Source: Dasypus novemcinctus
Taxonomy: Eukaryota; Chordata; Mammalia; Cingulata; Dasypodidae
Direction of reading: 5' to 3'
Length of the DNA stretch: 64,000 nt
NCBI RefSeq assembly: GCF_030445035.2
Contig: NC_080698.1
Span: 5,401,501-5,465,500 of the forward strand
The position numbers were made by a program, and so were the translations under genes. Shown piece after piece: positions 22,658-34,100 of the stretch. Within the stretch, counting starts at the first letter, position 1, and each line of letters opens with the position of its first letter. The notes under the pieces are model-generated. The model made no database searches, was not told where the DNA came from, and worked only from the letters and a program-made list of their open reading frames with translations.

Positions 22658-23088
22658 TTTTTTTTTTTTACGATTTATTTTTTATTTATCTCTCTCCCCT
22701 TCCCCGCTCCCCCTCACCCCCCGCCAGTTGTCTGTTCTCTGTGTCCATTCTCTGTGTGTTCTGTGCGCGCTTGCATTCTTGTTAGCAGCACAGGGAATCC
22801 TTGTCTCTCTTTGTTCTGTCATCTTGCTGCGTCAGCTCCCCATGTGTGTGGTGCCACTCCTGGGCAGGCTGCACTTTTTTCACTTGGGGCAGCTCTCCTT
22901 ACGGGGCGCACTCCTTGCACATGGGGCTCCCCTATGTGGGGGACACCCCTGCGTGGCAGGGCATTCCTTGCACGCATCAGCGCTGCATGTGGGCCAGCTC
23001 AGCACACAGGTCAGGGGGCCCTGGGATTGAACCCTGGACCTCCCACGTGGTAGGCAGACGCTCTATCTGTTTAGCAAAATCTGCTTCC
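22658..23088 (-). mobile_element. DAS SINE
   Basis: Minus-strand DAS SINE, head at the right (GAACCCTGGACCTCCC, AGCAAAATCTGCTTCCC). Perfect duplication CTCAGGTGGCTTTT at 22644-22657 and 23089-23102. Confidence 0.92.
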
Positions 23089-23102
23089 CTCAGGTGGCTT
23101 TT

Positions 23103-24863
23103 GACTTTTCAAGGGCAGTCAGAAACTGAGGGTGCATGGTCCCATTGTAAGAATAAGGCTAAGTTCAGCTTTCCCATGAAGGTGATGTGGACTCGGGGAA
23201 AGAGAAGTTAAAATCAGCCTCCTGGTTTATTGCATCAGCCACCAGCAACCTAATAGGGGAACTAGCTAAAACCCACTCTGCAGTTAAAAGGAAGGAGGGA
23301 AAAGGGCTGTGATGGCGCTATGTGAAAGTGGCGCCAAGTTTAAAAGTGATGCCAACTCCTTATATGGGTAAAAATAAATAGAAGCCAGGGTCCCTGAGAT
23401 GAAGGTAATGGGAGTTGTATTGTGGGGGTGAGGGGAGACTCCCGTGGCTTAGTTAGTTCTCTCCAATAGGCTATAACCTCTGGAGTACCCACCCAGTCAA
23501 TGGAGAAATGGGGGAGGGCTCTTCGTGCCAGGCTTGGGGAACACGTTCTGCTGCATCCTGCCACTCAGCATGCCAACCTCCATATTCTGGTTGCATGCCT
23601 GTTCTTGCAAGATCGTTAATAAAATTATTTTCTCCTCCACAATTGAGTGAACATTTACTCTCTTACAGGTACAGCTTTCTTTCTAACACCATCAATGTCT
23701 AAAGACCTATGCAGGGAGTGGCCCGGAGGGGGGTTTGTTTCTGCACAAAGGAAGATAACCCTGGAGCACATGAAGCACCCCTAGAGAGTCACTGGTTGTT
23801 TCAGAATGCTAGCAGAAAGATGACTGAGCCGCTGGCCCGTGTCTTTATACCCAGGGAGTTGCATCCCAACGGGTTGTCCCAGGGTATGGGAAAGAAGTTA
23901 GCCAACAGCTGTGCCATTACCTTTGTCACAGGCCATCAGTGAAGAACGTCCTGCTGTTGAGGCAGGGGAAATGCGCTCCTTGAGTGACAATCCAGACTTC
24001 GCAAAGAGGGGAGAAGGTGCAAGGGGTCAGGTAGCAGAGCCAGCAGTGGGGCAGCTTCCCTGCCACCATGAGGGCCAGGTCAACTGGATGAGGTGGTTTT
24101 CCTTCCAGGTTGCTGCCAGGCCAAATCTGCAAAACATCAACCAGTCCCAACAGGGTGGTCATGCAACAATCTCCCAGGGGAGACACTTTTCTCAGCCTAT
24201 TTGCAGTGTCATTTTTTTTCCTTCAAGTCCACTCAGTCTGTCTGTCCCTTACCTTGAGCTATAACCTCATCCCTTTCCCATTGATCTGAGTGCCTTACCC
24301 ATATCTTCTGGCCCACCTCCGCCCCTTCCTGATAGATGGAGTTGTCAGGACTTCTTGACGTTATCCCAAGACTGTTCCCAAGGGAAGTAGTGTCCTACCA
24401 GGGATAGTGATCTCCCACTAACCTCTAGGATGTGAGTGTCAGGCCCTGTGGGTTCCACCCACTGCAATGTTACCATGTGTGTGGTGAGCTCTTCTGGACC
24501 TGCTTCCAATATCCCCCCCACACACCTGGCCGTCATCTCCCATGATCTCGAGAATCACACGGAGGGTGTAGTGGGGTAAAAAGCAGGTGACCCCTTAGCA
24601 GCGGCTTAAAGAAGAGTCCTAAGTGGCCTGTCCTAGTTCCCCCAGGCCAATCCTCATCTCGACTGGTGTAAGGGCAGATGTGCAGCAAAGCCTGGTTTCC
24701 TCCCAGGAGGAGGAGTGTGTCCTGTCATTCCCTACTCCCTACTCCACCAGCTTCCCTGGAAGTCCTCCTTCATTAACTTATTTGAGGCACTGGTTCAATC
24801 CTTCGTACCTTCTAAAAAATATATACTCTAGAGGCACACAACAGCATACCAACACTACACTGA
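23103..24863. other. Quiet block, no gene recognised
   Basis: About 1.8 kb without a recognisable exon or known repeat. An AATAAAATTATTTTC stretch near 23620 is LTR- or 3'UTR-like. Short frames of 60-117 codons on both strands have no familiar motif. Confidence 0.4.
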
Positions 24864-24871
24864 CTCTAAAA

Positions 24872-25064
24872 CAGAGGTTCTTAACAAGGGTTCCATGAGC
24901 TTGAACTGAAATTCAAAAACAACATTATTCTTGTAGGGACGGGTTGTGTGGGTATGATATATTTATTAAATAATACACAGTATAGCGTGGACTTAGGAAG
25001 GGGTCCATGGTTTTCACCTGACTGGCAAAGGGGTCTGTGGAACAAAAAATGTGAAGAACCCCTG
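24872..25064 (+). mobile_element. Non-autonomous hAT (Charlie-like) element
   Basis: 193 bases with terminal inverted repeats CAGAGGTTCTTAAC and GTGAAGAACCCCTG, and 8-base flanks CTCTAAAA (24864-24871) and CTCTAGAA (25065-25072), as expected for hAT transposons. No transposase. Confidence 0.8.
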
Positions 25065-25463
25065 CTCTAGAAGACCTCAACAGATCAATTACAAGTAAAG
25101 AGATTGAATCAGTCATCAAAAACCTTCCAAGAAAGAGAAGTCCAGGACTAGATGGCTTCACAGGTGAATTCTACCAATCATTCCAAAAAGAATTATCATC
25201 AAAACTCTTCCAAAAAGTTGAAGAGTAGAGAACACTACTTAACTCATTCTATGAAGCCAACATCACCCTAATACCAAATCCAGATAAAGAAACTACAAGA
25301 AAATTACAGACCAATTTTTCTGTTGAATATAGATATGAAAATCCTCAACAAAATACTTGCAAATTGAATCCAACAGCCCATTAAAAGAATTATACACCAC
25401 ATTAACAAACCAAAGGAGAAAAAACTCATGATCATCTCAATTGACACAGAAAAGGTATCTGAG

Positions 25464-25813
25464 GGAAGTTGATGTGGCTCAACTTGTAGGGTGTCCACCT
25501 ACCATATGGGAAGTCTAGGGTTTGGTACCCAAGGCCTCCTGGCCCGAGTGATGAGACAGCCCACGTGCAGTGCTGCCACATGCAAGGAGTGCTGTGCCAC
25601 GCAGGGTGTCCCCCATGTAAGCGTGCCCCCCATGCGACGAGTGTGCCCCACAAGGAGAGCCGCCCCATGCGAAAAAGTGCAGCCCACCCAGGAGTGGTGC
25701 TGCGCACACAGAGAGCTGATGCAACAAAAAAAGAGACTCAGATTCCAGTGCAGGTGGACACAGAAAGCAGGAGGAAGGGGAGAGAAATAAATAATAAATA
25801 AAAAATATTTTTT
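25464..25813 (+). mobile_element. DAS SINE in L1
   Basis: Plus-strand DAS SINE (GGGAAGTTGATGTGGCTC head, GC-rich body with CGACGAGTGTGCC, AAATAAATAATAAAT tail). It splits the L1 RT sequence between GAAAAGGTAT and CATTTGACAAAATTCAGC; the flanks are an imperfect duplication. Confidence 0.88.
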
Positions 25814-26296
25814 AAAAAGTCATTTGACAAAATTCAGCATCTTTTCTTGATAAAAACACTTGGAAAGATAGGAATAGAAAGAAACTTCCTCAGCATGATA
25901 AAGGGCATGTATGGAGAAACCACAGGTAACGTCATACTCAATGGTGAAAGACTGAGCGCTTTCCCTCTGAGACCTGGAGGAAGACAAGGATGTCCACTGT
26001 CACCACTGCTATTCAACGTCGTGCCAGGGGTTCTGGCTAGAGCAGTTAGGCAAGAAAAAGAAATAAAAGTCTTCCAAATTGGAAAGGAAAAAGTAAAACT
26101 TTCCCTATTTGCAGGTGACATGATCCTATATATAGAAAGTCCTGAAAAATCTACAACAAAGCTACTAGAGCTAATAAATGAGTTCAGCAAAATGGTGGGA
26201 TACAAGATCACCATGCAAAAATCAGTAATAGTTCTATACACTAGTAATGATAAATCTGAGGAAAAAATCAAGAAAAAATTCATTCATAATAGCAAC

Positions 26297-26652
26297 AGGA
26301 AGCAGGTGTGGCTCAAGCAATTGGGCTCTGATCTACCATATAGGAGGACCAAGGTTTGATTCCCAGGGCCTCCTGGTGAGGGCCCACGCAGAGACCTAGC
26401 CCATGCAGAGTGCTGGCCTGTGTGGAGAGCTGGTGCAGCAAGATGATGCAACAATAAGAGGCACAGAGGAGAGACAGTAAGAGACACAACAGACCAGGGA
26501 GTTGAGGTTGCAAAAGAGATTGAGCCCCTTTCACCTACTCCAGAAGGTCCCAGTGCCACCTAAAGAGAAGACAAGCAGATACAGAAGAACACACATCAAA
26601 TGGACACAGAGCAGACAATGTGGGGGGAGAATAAATAAATAAACCTTTAAAA
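26297..26652 (+). mobile_element. DAS-type SINE, variant body
   Basis: Starts AGGAAGCAGGTGTGGCTC; B box GGTTTGATTCCC; body with GACCAGGGAGTTGAGGTTGC like 20090-20454. Perfect duplication AATAGCAAC at 26288-26296 and 26653-26661. Confidence 0.88.
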
Positions 26653-26858
26653 AATAGCAACTGAAAGAATCAAGTCTCTAGGAATAAACTTAACCACGGA
26701 TATAAACGACCTGTGCACAGAAAACTACAAAACATTGCTAAAAGAAATCAAAGAGGACCTAAATAAATGGAAGGACATTCTATGTTCATGGATTGGAAGA
26801 CTATAGTGGAGATGTCCAATCCTACCCAAATGATTTATAGACTCAATGCAATACCAAT

Positions 26859-27299
26859 TGTGATGGTTAGGCTAATGTGTCAACTTGGCCAGGTAATTGT
26901 GTCTAGTTGTTTGGTCAAGCAAGCACTGCTAATTGTAATACAAGGGCATTTATGGACTTCAGGCACCATTGACTTTACTGCATAGAAGGCTGATTACATC
27001 TACACCAATCAGGGAGATTGTCATCAACAATGAATGACGTTTTATCCAATCAGTAGAATGCCTTAAAAAGGGAAATGATTTCAGCTTCAGAGAGAATTTC
27101 CCAGCTCGTCTTTGGACAAGCAACGTTTCCTGGGAACTCATCAAGGAACTTCATCAGACTTTCATTGGAGCCCCTAGTTTGCAGTCTATCTACGGAATCT
27201 GGACTAGCGCATCCCCATGGTAATGTTGAATTTTATAAAATCTCATACTCTTTACAGATATCTCCTGTTGATTCTGTTTCCCTAGAGAACACTAATATA
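26859..27299 (+). mobile_element. LTR-like interspersed element in L1
   Basis: 441 bases starting TGTGATGGTTAGGC and ending CACTAATATA, with the 5-base flank CCAAT on both sides (26854-26858, 27300-27304). It resembles a common mammalian medium-copy repeat ending CTAATACA; a reverse copy lies at 52773-53150. The 5-base duplication suggests an ERVL/MaLR-like LTR, but an 8-base reading (ATACCAAT) is also possible, so its class is open. Confidence 0.65.
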
Positions 27300-27719
27300 C
27301 CAATCAAAATTCCAGTTTTCAAAAATGGAAAAGCCAATTATCAAATTTATTTCAAAGGATAAGGGACCTTGAATGTCCAAAAACATCTTGAAAAAGAAGA
27401 CAGTTTGGTGGTTCCTCAGGAAGCTAAGTATAGAAGTGCCATATGATCCGGCAATCCCACTTCTAGGTATATACCCAGAAGAACTGAAAGCAGGGACATG
27501 AATAGACAAAGAAAGGAAATGAGAGGATAAAACATAGGACTGTATAACACAGTCAACCTTACTGTGAACGATGACTGTGGCTAATAGTACAAATACAAGA
27601 ATGTTCTTTCATGATCTATAACAAATGTATGTCACTATTACAAGGTGTTAATAAAAGGGTGGCATATGGGAAAAATACACCTAATGCAAACTATGGACTA
27701 TGGTTAACAGTAATGTTTT

Positions 27720-28129
27720 TGTGTGTAGTTTTTTTCCCTCTCTCCTCTTCCACGCCCCCCCCCCCGTTGTCTGCTTTCTTTTCTGTCCATTTGCTGTGTG
27801 TTCTTCTGCATCCGCTTGCATTGTCAGGCGGCACTGGGAAACTGCATCTCTTCTGTTGCGTCATCTTGCTGCATCAGCTCTGTGTGTGTGTGGCACCACT
27901 CCTGGGTGGGCTGCACTTTTATCACAGGGGGTGGCTCTCCTTACGGGGTGCACTCCTTGTGTGGGGGGCTCCCCTACGTGGGGGACACCCCTGCGTGGCA
28001 TGGCACTCCTTGCATGTGGCAGCACTGCGCATGGGCCAGCTCCACACGGGTCAGGAGGCCCTGGGTTTGAACCCTGGACCCTCCATATGGTAGGCAGACG
28101 CTCTATCAGTTGAGCCAGGTCTGCTTCCC
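27720..28129 (-). mobile_element. DAS SINE
   Basis: Minus-strand DAS SINE with duplication AACAGTAATGTTTT (27706-27719, 28130-28143). Head at the right (TTTGAACCCTGG, AGTTGAGCCAGG). Its left tail lacks the usual TTTATTTATT and starts in GT/C-rich sequence. Confidence 0.9.
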
Positions 28130-28180
28130 AACAGTAATGTTTTAATATTCTTTCATCAGTTGTAACAGAGACACCCACAA

Positions 28181-29564
28181 TGCCACTCTCTCCTTGACAC
28201 TAAATGCTAGTTGAGGTGAGAGGTGTGGCCATGCTGCCCCTCAAACTCCGGCCTTCTCTGGGGTGACCTTGGCTGCTGGTTCAGGAGGGATTCAGGCAGG
28301 GGCCTGCTCCATGAGCACAGATGACTGAAAAGGGGAAAGTGGAGCTTTCCAGGGTATTGGATATCCAGGACCCTGTTCCAGGAGCCTGGAGGGAGGACTT
28401 GGGGCTGCCCAGGGAGGGGAGCAGGGCCTCGAGACCTCAGCAGAACCACCTGTCAGCTCACAGACCCCTTCCTGACCATGGCAACCCCTTAAAGAGCAAC
28501 AAACGGTTCCTTCTCAAGCGTCTTCTCCAGGACTGATCCAGCTCTTTGGACTGAATTTCCTTTTGTCCACATTCTTCTTGGATGGGAGTGGCCAGAAACC
28601 ACCACCCACCTCCAGCTCCAGCTTGATAGATAAGGCTGCTTGCTTCATTACCCACCCTCCCACCAGACACAGCATAGTCTCCTGAAGTGGGTTCACAGGA
28701 GAGGATCATTTTAACATCATCAGTTGTTAATAAGCGCACAGGGAAGTAGATGTGGCTCGAGCAGTTGAGCACCTGCTTCCCACATGGGAGGTCCCAGTTT
28801 CGGTTCCCAGGAAACAAAAACAAGCATGCAGGCCACTGACACTGCCCTAAGAAAGAGGCTGCTGGTTTTTCTTAGGGTGCTGCTGCCCCCAGGGGGATGC
28901 TTGTCCCCCCAGCTTTTTTCCGCCCCTGGGCTCTCATCTTTGAGCATGCTCCCATAAAAGCTAACTCTGTATCAGTACCTTAAGTTTCAAGGGGACAGTA
29001 CGAGGAAATGATTGGAAAGAAGGTGAATTATTTCACCTAGCCTGGGACTAGCAGTGCCTGGATCTACCTACCTCTGGAGCTCAACCTTCTCCAGCTTCCA
29101 CCTGGACTTCGATTCCAGAAAGGACCACAGAGTAGTTTTCCGACCCACGTAGAGAGAAGCCAAAAGGAGCACTTTCATGTGGGAAGTTAAGACACTGATG
29201 ACCTTTGGTGGCACTCTTGTTCTTGGTCTGTGGCAGTGGGGATCAAAGAGCAGGGCCAGGAGTACCAGAGCCCAGGGTCACAGTGCGGAGCGTCAGGGTC
29301 AGGCTAGGCGTGAGGACTGTGACCCAGTCGGGAAATGGCGAAGGGGGATCCCAGGACAGCGGGAAGCATGCAAAGGCCCTGGGGTCATCACAAGCTTCAC
29401 CCGGGGGAGAACTGAAAGGAAGCCAGCACGGTGAGCCACGACAGCGGTGGCCATCAAGGTGGCTTTGAGCCCAGGAGCTGTTCCCGGGTGTGACCTCTGT
29501 AGACAGAGAAGTTAGAATAGCACTTAATTTAGTCATAAAAATGCCTTACATTTTAACATACCAA
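28181..29564. other. Mostly unique stretch with SINE head fragment
   Basis: No exon recognised. A plus-strand SINE head fragment without GC-rich body lies at about 28741-28830 (GGGAAGTAGATGTGGCTC, TTTCGGTTCCC). Short frames of 60-121 codons have no recognisable motif. Confidence 0.4.
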
Positions 29565-29577
29565 TAGTTACCTTTTT

Positions 29578-30639
29578 AAAATATAATTTTATTTATTTTT
29601 AAAAGACACAGAGATCACACATAATGTTTCATTAAAAAATATAGGTGGCAGACTTGGCCCAGTGAATAGGGCGTCTGCCTACCACATGGGAGGTCCACAG
29701 TTCAAACCCCGGGCCTCCTTGACCCGTGTGGAGCTGGCCCATGCGCAGTGCTGATGCGTGCAAGGAGTGCCTTGCCACGCAGGGGTATCCCCCACGTAGG
29801 GGAGCCCCAAGCGCAAGGAGTGCGCCCTGTAAGGAGAGCCGCCCAGCGCGAAAGAAAGTGCAGCCTGCCCAGGAATGGCGCCGCCCACACGGAGAGCTGA
29901 CACAGCAAGATGACGCAACAAAAAGAAACACAGATTCCCGGTGCCGCTGACAACAACAGAAGCGGACAAAGAAGACACAGCAAATAGATACAGAGAACAG
30001 ATGACTGGGGTGCGGGGGGGGGGAGAAATAAATAAAATAAATAAATAAATATTTTAAAAATATATATGTATATATGTAGGAGGTTCCCATATACCCCACT
30101 CTCCACACCCCCCACTCCTCCCAATCAACAGCCTCTTTCATCAGTGTGGCACATTCATTGCAGTTGATGAATATGTTTTGGAGCACTGCTGCACTGCATG
30201 GATTATAGTTTACGTTGTGGTTCACACTCTACCCCAGTCCATTCAGTGGGTTATGGTAGGATATATAATGTCCAGCATCTGTCCCTGCAATATCATTGAG
30301 GACAACTCCAAGTCCTGAAAGTGCCCCTACATCACACCTCTTCTTCCCTCTCCCTGCCCTCAGCAACTCCCGTGGCCACTGTCTCCACATCAATGATAGT
30401 TTCTTTCATTGCTAGAGTCACAAGAAGTCTATAGTAGCATACCAGTAAGTCCACTCTAGTCCATATTTTATTCCTCCATCCTGAGGACTCTGGGATGGAG
30501 ATGCTCACTCCACCTCACAGTTGAGAGGGGGCTTCGAATCCACATGGCTGGTGGATGAGACTCTCTGCCCGCAGCTGTAGACTCTCTTGGTTCCTTGGTT
30601 GTCCATCCTCACCTCCCTGTCAGCTGACCTGGGTAAGTC
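29578..30639 (-). mobile_element. 5'-truncated L1 3' end, minus strand
   Basis: Reverse complement of the last about 600 bases of the 3'UTR seen at 13250-13870 (e.g. CTGTCAGCTGACC end, GAGGTTCCCATATACCCC). Perfect 13-base duplication TAGTTACCTTTTT at 29565-29577 and 30640-30652. A DAS SINE (29644-30053) is nested in its A-rich tail. Confidence 0.9.
29644..30053 (+). mobile_element. DAS SINE in L1 tail
   Basis: Plus-strand DAS SINE with a full GC-rich body (GCGCAAGGAGTGCGCCC) and TAAATAAATAAAT tail, between TTAAAAAATAT and TTTAAAAATAT. Confidence 0.92.
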
Positions 30640-30652
30640 TAGTTACCTTTTT

Positions 30653-31465
30653 CAAATTGATTAAAGATATGTTTAGGGCAAGATTAAAATGGTATGAATT
30701 TAACTTGTACATTAAAATTACACATTGTCAGTCACTGCTTGACTCAGTGATTAAGTAGTTTTCCTTTCTTAGTTTTCCGGCTGCTATGACAATATCACAC
30801 AATGGGCCGGCTTCACTACAGGAATTTACTGGCTCCCAGTGTCAGAGGCTACGAGGCCGGCTTACTCCCAGGGTGGTAGAGCTCTGGTGTGGTTGGCGGT
30901 CCTTGGGTTCCTTGGATTTCCCATCACATGTCAACAATCCTCCAGGAGGATTCAGGCCCAGTCTCGTCAGCTGGGACACACCTTAATAAAAATAAAGTCT
31001 TCAAAAGTTCCATCTTCAAGGGCTCACACCCACAGCAATGGATTGATGGAGAACATATTTCCTCCTGCGGTACTTAACTTGCCATACTTGCCGGCTTTCT
31101 CTTTTAACTTATGAGCTTGGTGCTGCCTGTGTCAGGTGTGGAGCCGCATCCCTTCACTATCCACTTACAGGCAGCTCGAGGGTTAGAGCTCATCTCACAT
31201 GCCGGGACTCCTATCAAGCTTCCTGCTTCAAAGGAATGTTGGACAGAAAAATGCTCAAGTTTCCTTCAGGGCCAAGTCTAACTACACTGTCAAGGAAACA
31301 AAAAGAGATTTTATACAGCTGTTGCACATCAGAGGGGCTCAAAATTAGGTAACTCTAGCAGGATTGGAGATTTTATAATAAAGCGAGAAGAGAAAGGTAT
31401 GCCTGGAGTCACAGTTTTCTTTATCTGTAGCCGCTGCAAAAATCATGGTTGGAATGGTTGGCATA
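30653..31465. other. Intergenic, partly old repeat
   Basis: 30775-31000 resembles a common eutherian repeat (GGCTGCTATGACAATATCAC, GAATTTACTGGCTCCCAG) of unassigned class. The rest shows nothing recognisable. Confidence 0.4.
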
Positions 31466-31477
31466 TGTTTAGTTTTT

Positions 31478-31861
31478 TTGTTTTTTTGTTTTTTTTTTTA
31501 AGATTTATTATTTATTTATTTAATTCCCCCCCTCCCCTGGTTGTCTGTTCTCTGTGTCTATTTTCTGCGTCTTGTTTCTTTGTCCGCTTCTGTTGTCGTC
31601 AGCGGCACGGGAAGTGTGGGCGGCGCCATTCCTCGGCAGGCTGCTCCCTCCTTCGCGCTGGGCGGCTCTCCTTATGGGTGCACTCCTTGCGCGTGGGGCT
31701 CCCCTACGTGGGGGACACCCCTGCGTGGCAGGGCACTCCTTGCGCGCATCAGCACTGCGCCTGGGCCAGCTCCACACGGGTCAAGGAGGCCCGGGGCTTG
31801 AACCGTGGACCTCCCATGTGGTAGGCGGACGCCCTAACCACTGGGCCAAAGTCCGTTTCCC
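31478..31861 (-). mobile_element. DAS SINE
   Basis: Minus-strand, well preserved: ACCACTGGGCCAAAGTCC head at the right and TTTATTTATTTAAT tail at the left. Duplication TGTTTAGTTTTT at 31466-31477 and 31862-31873. Confidence 0.93.
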
Positions 31862-31873
31862 TGTTTAGTTTTT

Positions 31874-32860
31874 ATGTCACATTTTGGCAGCGGTAGAAAT
31901 AATCCTTTAGAAAGCTGTCTTTGAAAACCTTGCAGGTTGTCTGTTAACTAATGCCACTTAAGTTTCAGGAGAGGAAGGGGGAAAAGAAAAGGAAAAAAAA
32001 AAAAAGGTGGGAGAAAGGAGAGAAAAAAAGAATGGAGGCCAAGTTCTCAAGCAAGGAAACTGGGGTCTGCTTTAACTCTCCGCTGACAGTGGGAGGAATG
32101 ATGGGCGCCTGCCCAGGAGTGCCAGCTCCAGGCTCTGCTCTGCTCGGCTTTGGGGGCACCCGGGGCAGTGTATTGGGCGTGTGGATGCCCACGCCATGCC
32201 AACTAGAGCTCTGCAGTGTACCTGCACCATGGGGCCCGGGGAGAGACATGGAGCTTACAGTAACTCGGCGTTCCCAGAATCCCAGAGGGAGGAATACTGG
32301 GATTTCACAGATGGTGAAAGGGCTCCGGGAGGGGCACCTGTGTATCAACAGGGCGTGGACGAAGGGTGGAGCGAGGTCACCGTGTCTGTGGAGCTCCCTA
32401 GAATTACGGCTTCGCTGGAAAGAGCGCTTCATGTTCAACAACTGGTACCAGCCTGCCCCTTGCAGGGGAGGTTCAGATCCGCTGAGCTACCTCTCTGCAA
32501 GGGAGAAGAGGCAGGAGGAAATGAGCCTCCTGGGCCCACTGGACTCGTGTCTACGCGGTGAATTTGGGAAGGAAGACTAAGCCCGGTTTAGAGCAGAGAC
32601 TAACGCCAGGGTGCTGGGAGTTCGGGTCCTAAAGGTCTCAGTGAAGAGAAAATGGACTTAAAAGGGTATGTGTGAAGGGCGCTGGGGGAGAGCTCCTTTG
32701 GGAGGCTGTGACTTCCCTGCACAAAAAGAGTTAACATTTATTCAAATTTTCTGTCTCTAAAGGTCGATGCAGGTCATGTGACAGCCGCCTTCTTTCTAAG
32801 GCACAGGCCTCAACATTCCCTGTGAAGTTTGCCAGCCATGACATTAAAGAAACAGGCATC
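31874..32860. other. Unique sequence, no gene supported
   Basis: Holds a purine-rich run (about 31966-32035) and a plus-strand frame of 209 codons (31951-32580) with Lys/Arg-rich start and no recognisable domain, Kozak context or splice support. I treat the frame as chance. Confidence 0.4.
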
Positions 32861-32864
32861 TGGA

Positions 32865-33170
32865 TTACGCTCAGGGTTTTTGGTTGAGTAGGTCTATGGT
32901 GAGAACTGAGAATGTGCATTTCTGACAGGCTCCTAGGTGATATTGATGCAGCCCACTTGGAGAATCCTGTTGTCATGGAAACACTCTGAACCATCATTTT
33001 CAACCTTAGCTACATGTTAGAAAAGCCAGGGGGATTTTTAAAAATGCAACCCTCCACTCCACCCAAAACCAATTGAATCAGAATCTCATTGGTGGAGGCC
33101 GGCTGTTGGATTTTTGCAGATTTGCCTACATAATCCCTCTGTGCAATCAGAGTTGGGAAGAACTGCCCCA
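32865..33170. mobile_element. MER5-like hAT relics (two)
   Basis: 32865-32970 matches the 3' half of a MER5A-like element (GAGTAGGTCTATGG, GAATGTGCATTTCTGACAGG, TCCTAGGTGATATTGATGC). 32985-33170 is a second one (TTTCAACCTTAGCTACATG, AATTGAATCAGAATCTC). Both are old and have no coding capacity. Confidence 0.6.
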
Positions 33171-33297
33171 TTCATTTTGCCTCCTGTGGAAAGACTCCAA
33201 ATTGATTTCTTAAGAAATAGGTCACAGGGACCTCCTCATCCTCCAGGAAGACCGGAAACGGATTGGAGAGTGCAGCTGTGTAAAAGACTGCTGGCAC

Positions 33298-33845
33298 TGG
33301 GAAGCAGATGTGGCTCAAGCGATAGAGATTCTGCCTACCATATGGGAGGACCTGGGTTCGATCTCTGGGACCTCCTGGTGAAAGAGAAGAAGAGAGAATG
33401 TGCCCGTGTGGTGAGCCAGTGCCCGCGCAAGTGAGTCATGCAGCAGGATGATGATGTAACAAAAGAGAGATAACGGTAGAGTTAAGGTCATTTTCTCTCC
33501 TCTAGGATTCACCAGGATTCAATCCTGGGGACCTCTTACGTGGAGAGAGGTTCCTTGTCAATTGCGCCACCTCAGCTCCTGGTTTCTGCTGCGCTTCACC
33601 TTGACTCTCACCTTGTCTCTCTTTTGATCCGTCATCATCTTGCTGTGTGACTCACTTGCACGGGCACTGGCTCACCATGCAGGCACTCATGTGTGCACGG
33701 CTCACCACACAGGCACTTGCACGGGCACTGGCTCACTGTGCAGGCACGCTTTCTCTTCTTTTTCACCAGGAGGCCCCAGGGATCAAACCCGGGTCCTCCC
33801 GTATGGTAGGTGGAAGCTCAATCACTTGAGCCACATCCGCTTCCC
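33298..33845. mobile_element. Two SINE-type pieces in inverted orientation
   Basis: 33298 to about 33480 is plus-strand (GGGAAGCAGATGTGGCTC, GGGTTCGATCTC). About 33516-33845 is minus-strand, head at the right (GATCAAACCCGGG, GAGCCACATCCGCTTCCC). The minus copy contains a short tandem repeat of about 30 bases around GGGCACTGGCTCAC (33663-33745). These are relatives of the variant SINEs at 20090 and 26297. Confidence 0.7.
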
Positions 33846-33867
33846 CAGAATGGCTTCTTTAGAGAGC

Positions 33868-34100
33868 AAAAAAGGTGCAGCTCAAAGCGAAAGCCTTCCC
33901 ACACTCTCCACATTTATACCCTAGTGTGAATTCTCTGATGCTGATAAAAAAAATTAAAAATTTTGAAAAGCTCAGTTTGGAAGAAAGCTTTGCTGCTGTT
34001 GTCTATTTCCCTTCAATGGGAACTTTGTGATGTCTGAGGAAGTTGAAACTCGGACTGAAGCTTTTCCAGATTCCTTAAACATGTGGCTTCCCTCACCTGT
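33868..34100 (-). pseudogene. Relic of C2H2 zinc-finger exon
   Basis: Minus-strand remains of about three Krueppel-type fingers with frameshifts. Right to left: a worn linker-plus-finger start (TGEG, then FKESGKA), HHKV..EGK, a second worn finger (SSKAFFQTE), QHQRIHTRV, and CGECGKAFALS near 33880-33920. Finger spacing and the HQRIHT linker leave little doubt about the family. The source may be a neighbour in the cluster; human ZNF852 lies on this strand just upstream of ZKSCAN7. That identity is inference. No KRAB exon was found nearby. Confidence 0.7.

Larger units (their letters stand above)
25073..28180 (+). mobile_element. Degenerate LINE-1 (ORF2 RT to 3'UTR)
   Basis: 5'-truncated L1 on the plus strand. 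It begins in ORF2 (AGTCCAGGACTAGATGGCTT) and continues through the RT palm ([14 protein letters not shown], frame 25847-26359). The catalytic motif reads FAGDM at 26105-26122 instead of FADDM, so the active centre is lost. The frame is broken by DAS SINEs (25464-25813, 26297-26652) and an LTR-like element (26859-27299). A deletion near 27395 joins the RT part to the C-terminal end (GGTATATACCCAGAAGAAC). The 3'UTR is split by the SINE at 27720-28129. Confidence 0.85.

Noticed and set aside
31951..32580. 209-codon plus-strand frame
   Set aside because: Begins in a purine-rich Lys/Arg run, has no recognisable domain, and overlaps a 158-codon frame on the other strand. Chance is the simpler reading.
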